Positions 17,921 through 26,638 of a stretch of 64,000 nucleotides of DNA are shown here, one piece after another. The notes beneath the pieces were generated by a model. That model was not told where the DNA came from. It saw nothing but the letters and a program-made list of their open reading frames with translations, and ran no database searches. Position 1 is the stretch's first letter, and the number at the start of each line of letters is the position of its first letter. Both the position numbers and the translations under genes were made by a program. Source of the stretch: Halocatena marina (GTDB lineage Archaea; Halobacteriota; Halobacteria; Halobacteriales; Haloarculaceae); NCBI RefSeq assembly GCF_023276375.1, contig NZ_JALLPK010000004.1, positions 248,001 through 312,000 on the forward strand. The letters run 5' to 3'.

Positions 17921-19072
17921 TCAATTAATGACAGTCCCTTCTTCGAGATGAGCGTCACGGTCGAAGCGATCAGCTGTGAGGTCGGACACGTCTACGAGTG
18001 AGGGTGCTCCGTTGGCGATGATCTCGGCGACAATCTGTCCTGTTGCTGGGGCTTGCATGAATCCGTGTCCAGAGAATCCGACAGCATTGACGAATCCCGG
18101 TACTGTTTCTTCGATAATCGGGTGGTGATCGGGCGTAACGGCGTACAGCCCTGCCCAGCCACGCTTAATGCGTGATTCGGGACCGAAGTAGTTTGCACAC
18201 TTTGATGCCTCTTCAATAGTTTTTGCTGCCCAATCAAGGTCCATCTTAGTTTTTGAATGATCTGGGTCTTTGTCGGGATCCTCGTTAGAGAAATGGCCGC
18301 CGACCACTGCGCTACCTTCGCGCTCGGGTCGGAAGTGGACACTCCGGTCGATGTCAATCGTGAACGGGATGTCCTCCTCGACGGGGATCTCTGGATCAAC
18401 GACCATCAACTGTCGTCGCTTCGGTGAGACCGGTAATTCAAGTCCTGCCATCTCGCCGACGTGGGCTGCCCATGCACCCGCAGCGTTAACGACGTAATCG
18501 GCCTCGATAGTCCCGGCATCCGTCTCGACACCAACGACGCTTTCAGCGTTGCACAACACGTCTGTTACTGCAACTTTCGTCTGGATGTCTACACCGGCTT
18601 CGTTCGCAGCGATTGAAAAACCCTGAAGTCCGAGGTGGGGATCTGCGAAGCCATCAGTCGGACAGTACGTCGCACCAACGAATTGTTCGTCGTGTAGTTC
18701 TGGACAGTGTTCTTTCGCCTGTTGAGGTGTGAGAAATTCGCTGTCTACACCGAGTTCGTTCTGCTTTCGGACGTTCTCGTGAAACTGCTCGGCCGTAGAT
18801 TCAGCTCGAGCAAGAAAGAGATACCCTGGACGACGGTACTCGATGTCCGTATCGAACTCAACCGCAAAGCGCTCCCACACCTTGATACTCTCCATCGAAA
18901 GCGCCGCACTAACCGGTGACGAGAACTGGGCCCGAATTCCGCCGTTCGCCCGGTCAGTACTTCCAGCCCCGATCGTTGATTTCTCCAAAACGGTCACGTC
19001 TACGTCGTATTGACTGAGGTAGTACGCGCTGGCGAGACCTATGATTCCACCGCCGATAATAACAGCTCGCAT
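17921..19072 (-). CDS. DAO-family FAD oxidoreductase (sarcosine/D-hydroxyproline dehydrogenase type)
   Basis: FAD-dependent amine or amino-acid oxidase. It begins MRAVIIGGGIIGLASAYYLS, the dinucleotide-binding GxGxxG fold, and ends with GFSGHGFMQAPATGQIVAE, the usual second FAD-binding segment. I start it at 19072; a Met at 19087 (MVRGF) is equally possible, while the open frame to 19237 would overlap the divergent gene's start. About 383 residues, the size of sarcosine oxidase beta-type or D-hydroxyproline dehydrogenase catalytic subunits. It is divergent from the trans-3-hydroxyproline dehydratase-like gene with a spacer of about 94 bp, which suggests a linked role in imino-acid breakdown. 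Dimethylglycine or sarcosine are alternatives. Confidence 0.8.
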   Translation of the reverse strand: MRAVIIGGGIIGLASAYYLSQYDVDVTVLEKSTIGAGSTDRANGGIRAQFSSPVSAALSMESIKVWERFAVEFDTDIEYRRPGYLFLARAESTAEQFHENVRKQNELGVDSEFLTPQQAKEHCPELHDEQFVGATYCPTDGFADPHLGLQGFSIAANEAGVDIQTKVAVTDVLCNAESVVGVETDAGTIEADYVVNAAGAWAAHVGEMAGLELPVSPKRRQLMVVDPEIPVEEDIPFTIDIDRSVHFRPEREGSAVVGGHFSNEDPDKDPDHSKTKMDLDWAAKTIEEASKCANYFGPESRIKRGWAGLYAVTPDHHPIIEETVPGFVNAVGFSGHGFMQAPATGQIVAEIIANGAPSLVDVSDLTADRFDRDAHLEEGTVIN

Positions 19073-19165
19073 GAAACCGCGTACCATGTCGTAGATGAAA
19101 TACGTTGTGGTGAGCGCTTCAATCCTAGTGTGGGGTTTTATGTGGGTCGGCCGAATGACTGACGT

Positions 19166-20203
19166 ATGATTGAGGATTCGTTCAACGCCTTCGAACCAGC
19201 CAGCGACTGGCATCGGATTCAAACGCTCGATACACACACTGGCGGCGAACCGCTCCGAATTGTGACTGACGGCCTTCCTAAGCTAACGGGCGAGACGATA
19301 CTGGAGAAAAGGCGCTACATGCGCAAGGAACTCGACGACTATCGGAAAATGCTCATGTGGGAACCCCGCGGCCATGCTGATATGTACGGTGCTGTTATCA
19401 CCGAACCGACGGCTGATGAGGCTGATTTCGGCGTTTTATTCCTCCACAACGAAGGATACAGCACGATGTGCGGTCATGCAATTATCGCGCTCGGCACTAT
19501 AGCTGTCGAGACGAATGCAATCTCTAAATCCCCTGGTGATGAGGTTGTCATCGAGACACCTGCAGGCCTTGTCCGTACATGGACACATATGACCGATAGT
19601 CGTGTTGAGTCCGTGTCGTTCTCGAATGTTCCATGTTTTGTCTACGAGCGCAACGTCACTGTTGACGTTCCCAAATACGGAACCGTCGAATGTGATATCG
19701 CGTTCGGTGGCGCATTCTACGCTTATTGTGAAGCATCGCAGTTCGGTGTCCGTCTTGAGCCAGACAACGTGCAGACACTCATCGATATCGGACAGAAAGT
19801 GAAGGCGGCGGTATCGAATACGGTTGATATCGAGCACCCAACCGAAGATGATCTTGGATTCCTCTACGGAACGATACTGACAGACACACCGGACGCGGAT
19901 GAAGTTGATAGTAGAAATGTCTGTATCTTTGCCGACGGTGAAGTGGACCGCTGTCCGACCGGTACCGGTGTGAGTGGGCGTGTTGCTCTCAGAGCGGACG
20001 ACGGTCGGTTGGCCCCCCAAGAAGAGTTCACCGTCGAGAGTATTATCGGATCGGTCTTTACCGGTCACTATGAAAACGAGACGACCTTCCGTGGTTACAG
20101 TGCTGTCTGTCCTATTATCCAAGGTACTGCCCACGTTACTGGCCGCCACGAGTTCCTTGTCGATCCTACTGATCCGTTCGGCGATGGGTTCATCCTTCGT
20201 TGA
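19166..20203 (+). CDS. Proline racemase family; predicted trans-3-hydroxy-L-proline dehydratase
   Basis: 345-residue member of the proline racemase/hydroxyproline epimerase fold. The first catalytic Cys is present in STMCGHAIIALG (Cys102). At the second catalytic site the family motif DRSPCGTG reads DRCPTGTG, putting Thr265 in the Cys position. In characterised families Cys/Cys gives racemase or 4-hydroxyproline epimerase, while Cys/Thr marks trans-3-hydroxy-L-proline dehydratase, which forms 1-pyrroline-2-carboxylate. The unusual feature is a Cys (263) two residues before the Thr, where Ser is normal. A mu-crystallin-family reductase at 42811 could complete conversion to L-proline. The IclR regulator follows 63 bp downstream. 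Confidence 0.85.
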   Translation: MIEDSFNAFEPASDWHRIQTLDTHTGGEPLRIVTDGLPKLTGETILEKRRYMRKELDDYRKMLMWEPRGHADMYGAVITEPTADEADFGVLFLHNEGYSTMCGHAIIALGTIAVETNAISKSPGDEVVIETPAGLVRTWTHMTDSRVESVSFSNVPCFVYERNVTVDVPKYGTVECDIAFGGAFYAYCEASQFGVRLEPDNVQTLIDIGQKVKAAVSNTVDIEHPTEDDLGFLYGTILTDTPDADEVDSRNVCIFADGEVDRCPTGTGVSGRVALRADDGRLAPQEEFTVESIIGSVFTGHYENETTFRGYSAVCPIIQGTAHVTGRHEFLVDPTDPFGDGFILR

Positions 20204-20214
20204 GGGACCGTATT

Positions 20215-20231
20215 GTTCGTCAGAACGGAAC
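20215..20231. promoter_or_regulatory. GTTCG-N7-GGAAC dyad, copy 4 (IclR promoter)
   Basis: GTTCGTCAGAACGGAAC has one arm mismatch and a 7-nt spacer. It directly abuts the TATA-like AATTTTTATAG (20233-20243), about 27 nt before the IclR start, so a protein bound here would cover the BRE/TATA region. This fits autoregulation. Confidence 0.6.
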
Positions 20232-20266
20232 AATTTTTATAGTAACATCACAAATGGGAAGCCGTC

Positions 20267-21034
20267 ATGTCTCATCCACCGAAGACCACTCTACAAACGA
20301 CAGAAAACACAATCACCATCGTGAAGATGTTGAAACAGCTCGACACTGCAGGCGTAACAGAACTTGCCAGTCGTCTCGATATGTCTAAGAGCACAGTTCA
20401 TGACCATCTCTCTACACTCAAAAAGTACGACTTTGTGACGAAACACGATGACGGTACGTACAGCCTTGGCTTAGGATTTTTTGAAATAGGTGAGTATGCT
20501 CGAAAACGCCGAAAAATATACGAGATTGCACGACCGGAAGTGAAGTCTCTCGCCGATGAAACGGGGGAGCTCGCCAACCTACTTGTTGAGGAACACGGCC
20601 GTGGTGTCTATCTATATCGTGCCCGTGGCAAGAAGGCGGTAACACTTGACACCCATACTGGCAAGCGCCGGTACTTGCACAATACAGCGCTCGGAAAATC
20701 TATTCTTGCACATCTCCCCGAAGAGCGTGTTAATGAGATACTCGACATGCATGGCCTCCCAGCGTCAACGAAAAGCACAATCACCGATCGCGACATGCTG
20801 TTTGAAGAACTCGAGGAGATCTACGAACGTGGTGTTGCATACTGCGGACAAGAGCGAGTTGAGGGCTTGCAATGCGTTGCTGCACCCATCCTCAGTAACG
20901 ATAGCCGTGTTCTTGGTGCAATCAGTATAGCTGCTCCGACGACTCGGATGAAAGGCCACCGATTTGAAGAGGAGATTCCTGAACTCATTTTACAGGCAGC
21001 TAACGTCATCGAAATAAATGTGACATATTCTTAA
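20267..21034 (+). CDS. IclR-family transcriptional regulator
   Basis: 255-residue regulator. The N-terminal winged helix-turn-helix (about residues 10-70) contains GVTELASRLDMSKSTVHDHLSTLKKY. The C-terminal effector domain (about 85-250) has the LGKSILAHLPEE, GVAYCGQERVEGLQCVAAPI and LGAISIAAPTTRM segments of the family. The gene follows the trans-3-hydroxyproline dehydratase-like gene and precedes the second peptide importer. Dyads of the GTTCC type lie in its own promoter, in the importer promoter and near other genes of the island; it is the obvious candidate to bind them, though this is inference. An effector such as a proline derivative is plausible. Confidence 0.9.
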   Translation: MSHPPKTTLQTTENTITIVKMLKQLDTAGVTELASRLDMSKSTVHDHLSTLKKYDFVTKHDDGTYSLGLGFFEIGEYARKRRKIYEIARPEVKSLADETGELANLLVEEHGRGVYLYRARGKKAVTLDTHTGKRRYLHNTALGKSILAHLPEERVNEILDMHGLPASTKSTITDRDMLFEELEEIYERGVAYCGQERVEGLQCVAAPILSNDSRVLGAISIAAPTTRMKGHRFEEEIPELILQAANVIEINVTYS

Positions 21035-21126
21035 TGGCCATCGTTACATCGTATTTTGAGTGCTGGGATCGAGCCGTTGCTACCCACTATTAATGATGCT
21101 TAATAGAGGACAACTGCAGTAGTTGC

Positions 21127-21143
21127 GTTCCGGTTTCAGGAAC
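21127..21143. promoter_or_regulatory. GTTCC-N7-GGAAC dyad, copy 5
   Basis: GTTCCGGTTTCAGGAAC has perfect arms, which extend to 8 bp each side (TGCGTTCC...GGAACGCA). It is the best-formed copy of the set. Confidence 0.65.
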
Positions 21144-21184
21144 GCACGTGCTGAGGTGACAGAGGGCCATCTCAGGGTAGCTCG

Positions 21185-21204
21185 TTACAGAAGTACGTTT
21201 GTAA
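21185..21204. promoter_or_regulatory. TTACA...TGTAA dyad, copy 2
   Basis: TTACAGAAGTACGTTTGTAA shares its last 12 bases with the dyad at 2254-2273 and, like it, lies between two GTTCC-type dyads. Confidence 0.5.
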
Positions 21205-21252
21205 TTCCAATCGATAAAATTCGATCGGTGGACAATCTTGTCGATAATATTT

Positions 21253-21269
21253 GTTCGGTCCTCCGGAAC
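21253..21269. promoter_or_regulatory. GTTCG-N7-GGAAC dyad, copy 6
   Basis: GTTCGGTCCTCCGGAAC has one arm mismatch and a 7-nt spacer. It lies about 130 nt before the importer 2 binding-protein start. Confidence 0.55.
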
Positions 21270-21402
21270 AGCTGTTAGTCTCTATCAACACTCAGATTCA
21301 CACATGATAAACAATTCGCTGGAACAACTACGTCTCATTATTCCAGATTCGCAGAATCTTTTTAACGATAAATATATATGCTTAGAATATAACAGCTGAA
21401 TT

Positions 21403-23325
21403 GTGTCATCAAATAGCAAGTGTACTGGTCCCGAGGGACCAACAGTAATTCCATCTCCGAAGCGGCGTCGTATACTCAAGCTCATTGGCCTCGGGGGTGT
21501 GGCTAGCCTCGCTGGTTGTATGGGTGATAATGGTAGTGTAGACCAGACTGATGATTCTAAATATGGAGATAATCAACAGAGGGATGCAGGAACCCCATCC
21601 CGTGGTGGGGATTTCATCGTGGGACAACAGGCGGATGCGGCCGATTTGAATCCACTCCAGATAGACGAAGAAATAACGTCTGATGCCGTATCTCAGATGT
21701 TTGATGCTGGTTGGCTACGAACCGGGTCAAAGCCTGAAGATATCGCACCGCGCTGGTTCGAATCGTGGAACATTTCGGATTCGTATGACGTGGTCGAAGT
21801 AGAGCTCCGCGACAACCTCAGATATGGTGATGAGTGGGGACAGTTGACCGCAGAAGATTATATTTACAACATCGAAAATGTCTGGACAAGCGATTGGTAC
21901 CCTTATTCATTCGGACCGCAATTCAACGTTGGTACTAACGACCAGCCAGTCAAATACGAGAAGACCGGTAAATACACAATCCGAGAAGAGCTCCCGACCC
22001 CCCGACCCTTCTGGCCATACAACGATCCGATTAGCTTCAGCATTCCGGTACCGCGAAAGATCCTCGAACCCTACGTGGAAAAGAAGGACGCAAAGGGACT
22101 GGATAAGGATCCTGCAGTGTTGAAATCGCAGTTCAGCGGTAACCTCGGCCCGTGGAGTCTTAGAGAGTGGAAGCGTCAATCAGTCATCGTCTATGAACGA
22201 AACGACGAGTACTATCTCCGGAAGTGGGCGAAAAAGGACGACCGTATCGAAAGCGTCTGGGCCGAAGCTCCGTATCTGGACACGCTCTCGATACAGCTGT
22301 TTGGCGAACCGTCTACGATGCGTTCGGCACTCAAGTCAGGGGAGATCCAGATGGCGGGGATCCCGCCGACGAAGCTTGACAATTTCAAAGGGCGTAACGA
22401 TATTACGCTGTTCAAAGATCCGTTCGTGGCGTTTTCCTCGTACGCCCAGATGAACCTCCGAGCGAACGGGTGGCAGGGGCTCCGTAACAAGAAGGTTCGA
22501 TGGGCGATGGCAAACCTCTACGACCGGAACTTCGTGGTTGAGAAGATCCTCAGCGGGAAAGGCGAAACACAGGGAACATTGTACCCGAGTTGGGGGCCGT
22601 ATTACCCTAAAAACAAGGTCAAAACGTTCGAGTGGACAGTCGATAAGGCCAAACAGCTCCTGAAAGAGGGGACATCGAGCGATTACGGCTACAGCGGCGA
22701 CAAGTTCGTGGGTCCGAACGGAAACCAGCTTGACCTGAAGTGTATTTACACATCAGATACAATCACCGACCTTCAGGCCCAGTATTTGAAAAAGCGTCTC
22801 GGCGAAGCGGGCATCAAAGTCACACTCGAAACCACGAATTGGTCAAATCTGCTGAGTAATTATTACGAGGCAAAATACCCAGCTAAAGGTGAAAGCAAAC
22901 CGATCGGATACGGCCCTGACGGCAAACAACACCCTTCGTCGTACAACTACGGTCCGTGGGACAAGGCCGTGACCAAACAGTCGTGGGATCTCATGCTTGG
23001 ACTTGGAACTACTAACGGACCTGTGGATCCGGCGGGCACAGTAGCGTCGGTCTACGCCGAACGGGGACAGTTCAACTCCAATGGGTTCGTGCCCGAAAAA
23101 GACTTCAAGAAACTGCGTAAGAAAGCTATGACCACCTCCTCTCGCGAAAAAGCCAAGGGGACGATTGAGGAGATGCTCGTATCGCTGTCGCGGGCACAAC
23201 CTACAATTTTCCAGAGCAACTCCCACTCCTTCACTGGCTACCGAAAGAAAATCAAGGGCCTGCCGGCGAACCCGGCGGAGAGCTATTGGGTAAACCAGAA
23301 CTGGGACCATTACTACTACGGATAG
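21403..23325 (+). CDS. Peptide ABC transporter substrate-binding lipoprotein (SBP family 5), importer 2
   Basis: 640-residue extracellular binding protein. The start is GTG. The signal has the basic stretch PKRRRILKLIGLGGVASLAGC, an Arg-rich, Tat-like leader ending in a lipobox. The mature part has the family-5 pattern: DAVSQMFDAGWLRTG, VEVELRDNLRYGDEWGQLTAEDYIYN, then NKKVRWAMANLYDRNFVVEKIL in the second half. It is long for the family and rich in Lys/Trp/Tyr compared with importer 1's protein, so it probably prefers a different peptide class. It is the first gene of a five-gene operon, with two GTTCC-type dyads upstream. Confidence 0.88.
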   Translation: MSSNSKCTGPEGPTVIPSPKRRRILKLIGLGGVASLAGCMGDNGSVDQTDDSKYGDNQQRDAGTPSRGGDFIVGQQADAADLNPLQIDEEITSDAVSQMFDAGWLRTGSKPEDIAPRWFESWNISDSYDVVEVELRDNLRYGDEWGQLTAEDYIYNIENVWTSDWYPYSFGPQFNVGTNDQPVKYEKTGKYTIREELPTPRPFWPYNDPISFSIPVPRKILEPYVEKKDAKGLDKDPAVLKSQFSGNLGPWSLREWKRQSVIVYERNDEYYLRKWAKKDDRIESVWAEAPYLDTLSIQLFGEPSTMRSALKSGEIQMAGIPPTKLDNFKGRNDITLFKDPFVAFSSYAQMNLRANGWQGLRNKKVRWAMANLYDRNFVVEKILSGKGETQGTLYPSWGPYYPKNKVKTFEWTVDKAKQLLKEGTSSDYGYSGDKFVGPNGNQLDLKCIYTSDTITDLQAQYLKKRLGEAGIKVTLETTNWSNLLSNYYEAKYPAKGESKPIGYGPDGKQHPSSYNYGPWDKAVTKQSWDLMLGLGTTNGPVDPAGTVASVYAERGQFNSNGFVPEKDFKKLRKKAMTTSSREKAKGTIEEMLVSLSRAQPTIFQSNSHSFTGYRKKIKGLPANPAESYWVNQNWDHYYYG

Positions 23326-23391
23326 ATCTTGATATGAACAAAGTTCGATTTATTCATCAGATACGATCAATGGATAAATAATAAATTGAAA

Positions 23392-24378
23392 ATGGGAATG
23401 AAATGGTATGTAGCACGTCGAGTGGCGTGGGCGGTCGTCGTCACTTGGATCACATTGACACTCGTGTTCGGTGGGCTAATGTTCTCACCGAATCCCAATA
23501 TCCAGCGTGCGACAATGAGCTGTGGCGTACAAACTGGCGACATAGAGGAATGTCGGGAAAATATCAGAGCACAGCACGGACTCGATAAACCGCTCACTGA
23601 GCGGTACGTCGATTACGTCCTCGGGATGTACACCGGCAACTGGGGCTTTTCGCGGACCCGGAACCAGCCGGTAACGACCGCGATCGCAAATGCGTGGCCG
23701 TACTCCGCGCAGTTCTTGATCCCGACGGTCGTTATCTCAGTACTGATCGGGTACGCGCTTGGACTGTACTCGGCGTTTAACCAGTATACGAAGACTGATT
23801 ATGCCGGGTCATTCGTCGCGTACTTCGGGATTAGTATTCCGGAATTCTGGTTCGCCATCGTGTTGATTCTGGTATTCTCAGTTATCCTCGGCTGGCTACC
23901 AGTATACTACGAGACCACAGTACCCCAACAGTACGGTTGGCTCTCATGGCAAAATATCAAACAGCTTATACTGCCGGCCGCCACGGTGCTGACGACGTCG
24001 CTCGCTGGTCAGATGCGGTTCGCGCGGAATCAGACTCTCGAGTACATTAACGCCGAGTTCATGAAAGTTGCGAAGGCGAAGGGAGCAAGCGAATATCGAC
24101 TGATGATACACCACGCGCTCCGAGTAGCGTTGGTGCCGCTCTCGACCTTCCTCGTCGGACAGTTCCTTGCGATCTTGTGGACTGGTGCGCTCGTTACCGA
24201 GGTGATCTTTCAGATCCCCGGCATCGGGCTGTTGGGATACAAAGCGTTGATCAACCAAGACACTTCACTCGTGATGGCGACGTTTCTGATACCGACGTTC
24301 CTCGCCATCGTCGGATACCTGCTTCAGGATCTCGCGTACGTGGTACTCGATCCACGCATCGACTACGGGGATAGATAA
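23392..24378 (+). CDS. dppB: Dipeptide/oligopeptide ABC transporter permease (DppB-like), importer 2
   Basis: About 328-residue permease with six predicted helices. It starts MGMKWYVARRVAWAVVVTW; an in-frame TTG two codons upstream (23386) is possible but weaker. It carries an extra Cys-containing loop (NIQRATMSCGVQTGDIEEC) before the usual QHGLDKPLTERYVDYVLGM. The EAA loop is NAEFMKVAKAKGASEYRLMIHHALR and the C-terminus is VVLDPRIDYGDR. It ends 2 bp before the DppC-like gene. The two cysteines outside the membrane could form a disulphide, which is unusual in DppB. Confidence 0.88.
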   Translation: MGMKWYVARRVAWAVVVTWITLTLVFGGLMFSPNPNIQRATMSCGVQTGDIEECRENIRAQHGLDKPLTERYVDYVLGMYTGNWGFSRTRNQPVTTAIANAWPYSAQFLIPTVVISVLIGYALGLYSAFNQYTKTDYAGSFVAYFGISIPEFWFAIVLILVFSVILGWLPVYYETTVPQQYGWLSWQNIKQLILPAATVLTTSLAGQMRFARNQTLEYINAEFMKVAKAKGASEYRLMIHHALRVALVPLSTFLVGQFLAILWTGALVTEVIFQIPGIGLLGYKALINQDTSLVMATFLIPTFLAIVGYLLQDLAYVVLDPRIDYGDR

Positions 24379-24380
24379 CT

Positions 24381-25547
24381 ATGCCAGCAGAAGATACGGA
24401 ACAACCCTCGTTCACCGATATCGACTGGGAGGAACAGGCAGTTTCCACCGCTCGCCTCTCGCGGACAGCGATCGTCGAGATCATCGCATTCACCGTTCTG
24501 ATCGGCGGGTTCGTGTACGACTACGCGTTCCTGAACAAGAGTGCAACAATCACGTGGCCGTTTGTGTGGGACATCAACAGCGCCGAGTGGATGTTTCTCG
24601 GGACACTCTTGATACTCGTGTTCCACGCTGTCGTTCCGCTGTATCAAAACCCGCGGATGACAGCGTATTATTGGAAAGAGTTCAAGAAGAATAAGGCCGC
24701 GGTAGCCTCACTTATACTCTTAATTGTGATCTTTGTGATTGGTATTGTTGGCCCGATAGTGCTCTCGCCGCCGGAGGTTCAGTTCACCGACCGGATCTCG
24801 CCACCGGTGTTCAACCCGCTTGGTTCGGATGGAACGTGGGAACACCCGTTCGGGACGACGGATCAGGGCATGGACGTCGCGAAGCTCGTGATTTTCGGGA
24901 TGCGCGTGAGTATGGAGGTCGGGCTGACCGCTATGGTGATGGCGGTCGGCATTGGATCGATCGTCGGAACAGTAGCGGCGTACGCCACCTCGATTGAACG
25001 TGACTGGATAGATGAGTTGCTGATGCGGTACGTCGACATCCAAAGCGTGTTCCCCGTGTTCTTGATGTTGCTAATCATTATCTACCTGTTCAGCGCACAG
25101 CTCTGGTTCATCATCGCGCTGTACGGCATCTTCAGCTGGGAGGGGATCGCACGTGCCACACGGAGCGAGGGCCTCCAGCGGGCCGAGGAGGAGTACGTTC
25201 AAGCGGCGCGAGCCGCCGGGGCAAACACGGGATCGATCGTCCGTCGTCATATGATCCCGAACGTTTCGAATAGCATCATCACGCTTGCGACACTACTTAT
25301 ACCGGGATTCATCCTCGGAGAGGCGACGCTGGCGTTCCTCGGTTTCAGTGATCCAGGCGTCTTCTCGTGGGGGCGAACCATCTCACTGGGACGGGACAAC
25401 CTCACAAGTGCATGGTGGATCTCGACGATCCCGGGTATCTTCCTCGCGTTCACCGCGCTGGCGTTCAGCTTCATCGGTGACGCGATGCGGGATGCGCTTG
25501 ATCCACGGCAGCAGGCGGATTCAAACGCAAAGGAGGGAGACCGATAA
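24381..25547 (+). CDS. dppC: Dipeptide/oligopeptide ABC transporter permease (DppC-like), importer 2
   Basis: 388-residue permease, about 90 longer than importer 1's DppC. The extra N-terminal part holds two predicted helices (TAIVEIIAFTVLIGGFVYDY and WMFLGTLLILVFHAVVPLY) before the normal DppC core that starts at FKKNKAAVASLILLIVIFVI. The core has HPFGTTDQGMDVAKLVIFG, the EAA loop EEEYVQAARAAGANTGSIVRR and the terminal AMRDALDPRQQ. Such two-helix extensions are common in haloarchaeal peptide permeases. Its stop codon overlaps the next gene's start by one base. Confidence 0.88.
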   Translation: MPAEDTEQPSFTDIDWEEQAVSTARLSRTAIVEIIAFTVLIGGFVYDYAFLNKSATITWPFVWDINSAEWMFLGTLLILVFHAVVPLYQNPRMTAYYWKEFKKNKAAVASLILLIVIFVIGIVGPIVLSPPEVQFTDRISPPVFNPLGSDGTWEHPFGTTDQGMDVAKLVIFGMRVSMEVGLTAMVMAVGIGSIVGTVAAYATSIERDWIDELLMRYVDIQSVFPVFLMLLIIIYLFSAQLWFIIALYGIFSWEGIARATRSEGLQRAEEEYVQAARAAGANTGSIVRRHMIPNVSNSIITLATLLIPGFILGEATLAFLGFSDPGVFSWGRTISLGRDNLTSAWWISTIPGIFLAFTALAFSFIGDAMRDALDPRQQADSNAKEGDR

Positions 25548-26638
25548 TGAATTCAGAACCACTTCTCTCGGTCGAGAACCTGACGACTCACTTCCTCACT
25601 AATGAGGGCTCGGTACGGGCCGTCGATAGTGTGAGCTTCGATGTCGCTCATGGCGAGACCGTCTGCGTTGTCGGCGAATCGGGTAGTGGGAAGACTGTGA
25701 CCGGCGAATCGATTACCAAGATTCTCCAGATGCCACCTGGTGACATTGTTGCGGGGACCGTGACATTTGACGGGATGAACCTCACCGAGATGTCAGATAC
25801 GGACCTCGAACGAATTCGTGGCAACCGCATCAGTCATATCTTTCAGAATCCCCAAGCAGGGCTGAATCCGGTCTATACGGTTGGTACTCAGATCGGCGAG
25901 GCTATCCGTCTCCACGAAGATGTCTCGGGGGACGAATGCCGCCGTCGCGTCATCAAGTTGCTCGATCAGGTCGGTATTCCGGACGCCGCAATGCGCGTTG
26001 ACGACTACCCTCACGAGTTCTCTGGTGGGATGAAACAGCGTGTCCTGATCGCGATGGCGCTATCATGCAACCCAGATCTCCTGATTGCCGACGAGCCCAC
26101 GACCGCGCTTGACGTGAGCGTTGAAGCCCAGATTCTTGAACTCCTCTCGAAGCTTCAGGACGAGTTCGATATGAGCGTCATTTTCATTACTCACGACCTC
26201 GGCGTGGTTGCGGAGATTGCGGACCGAGTCGTAGTGATGTATGCAGGCAAGGTAATGGAGACTGCCGATGTTTTTGAGCTGTTTGAGGATCCCGCCCACC
26301 CCTACACCCACGCACTTCTTTCGTGTCTGCCCGGACGGGGTGGCGAGATGCGGACCATCGGCGGATCACTGCCTGACCCGGTCGATCCACCGAATGGCTG
26401 TCGATTCCATCCGCGGTGTCCGCACGCAATTGAGGACTGCACAGTTGGCGACCAGCCAGATTTGCACGTCGTCACGGACAGTGACATCCATCTAACGTCG
26501 TGTGTTTATTACGGCCCGGAGCATGACGCCGATGAACTCGACCGTGCCCGCGAGAGTGTGGCCGTTCAAGGAACACGTGATGAGGGAGGCACGCAAGCCT
26601 CGCCGGACGATTCACTCGATGGAGGTGAGGCACAATGA
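25547..26638 (+). CDS. dppD: Dipeptide/oligopeptide ABC transporter ATPase (DppD-like), importer 2
   Basis: 363-residue ATPase. It has Walker A GESGSGKTVTGES, Q-loop FQNPQAGLNPVYTVG, signature FSGGMKQRVLIAMAL, Walker B LIADEPTTALD and H-loop ITHDLGVVAE. The C-terminal peptide-ATPase domain has CRFHPRCPHAIEDC. A hydrophilic acidic tail of about 40 residues follows, which is haloarchaeal in style. One-base overlap with dppC and a 4-bp overlap with the next ATPase gene show translational coupling. Confidence 0.9.
   Translation: MNSEPLLSVENLTTHFLTNEGSVRAVDSVSFDVAHGETVCVVGESGSGKTVTGESITKILQMPPGDIVAGTVTFDGMNLTEMSDTDLERIRGNRISHIFQNPQAGLNPVYTVGTQIGEAIRLHEDVSGDECRRRVIKLLDQVGIPDAAMRVDDYPHEFSGGMKQRVLIAMALSCNPDLLIADEPTTALDVSVEAQILELLSKLQDEFDMSVIFITHDLGVVAEIADRVVVMYAGKVMETADVFELFEDPAHPYTHALLSCLPGRGGEMRTIGGSLPDPVDPPNGCRFHPRCPHAIEDCTVGDQPDLHVVTDSDIHLTSCVYYGPEHDADELDRARESVAVQGTRDEGGTQASPDDSLDGGEAQ

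Larger units (their letters stand above)
21035..21402. promoter_or_regulatory. Regulatory spacer before importer 2
   Basis: 368 bp without a gene. It holds two GTTCC-type dyads (21127, 21253), one TTACA...TGTAA dyad (21185) and an AATATATATG TATA-like element around 21370-21380, about 27 nt before the GTG start at 21403. This suggests a leaderless transcript. Confidence 0.6.

Noticed and set aside
19436..20233. 265-residue minus-strand frame
   Set aside because: Antisense to the proline racemase-family gene, with no recognisable motifs.
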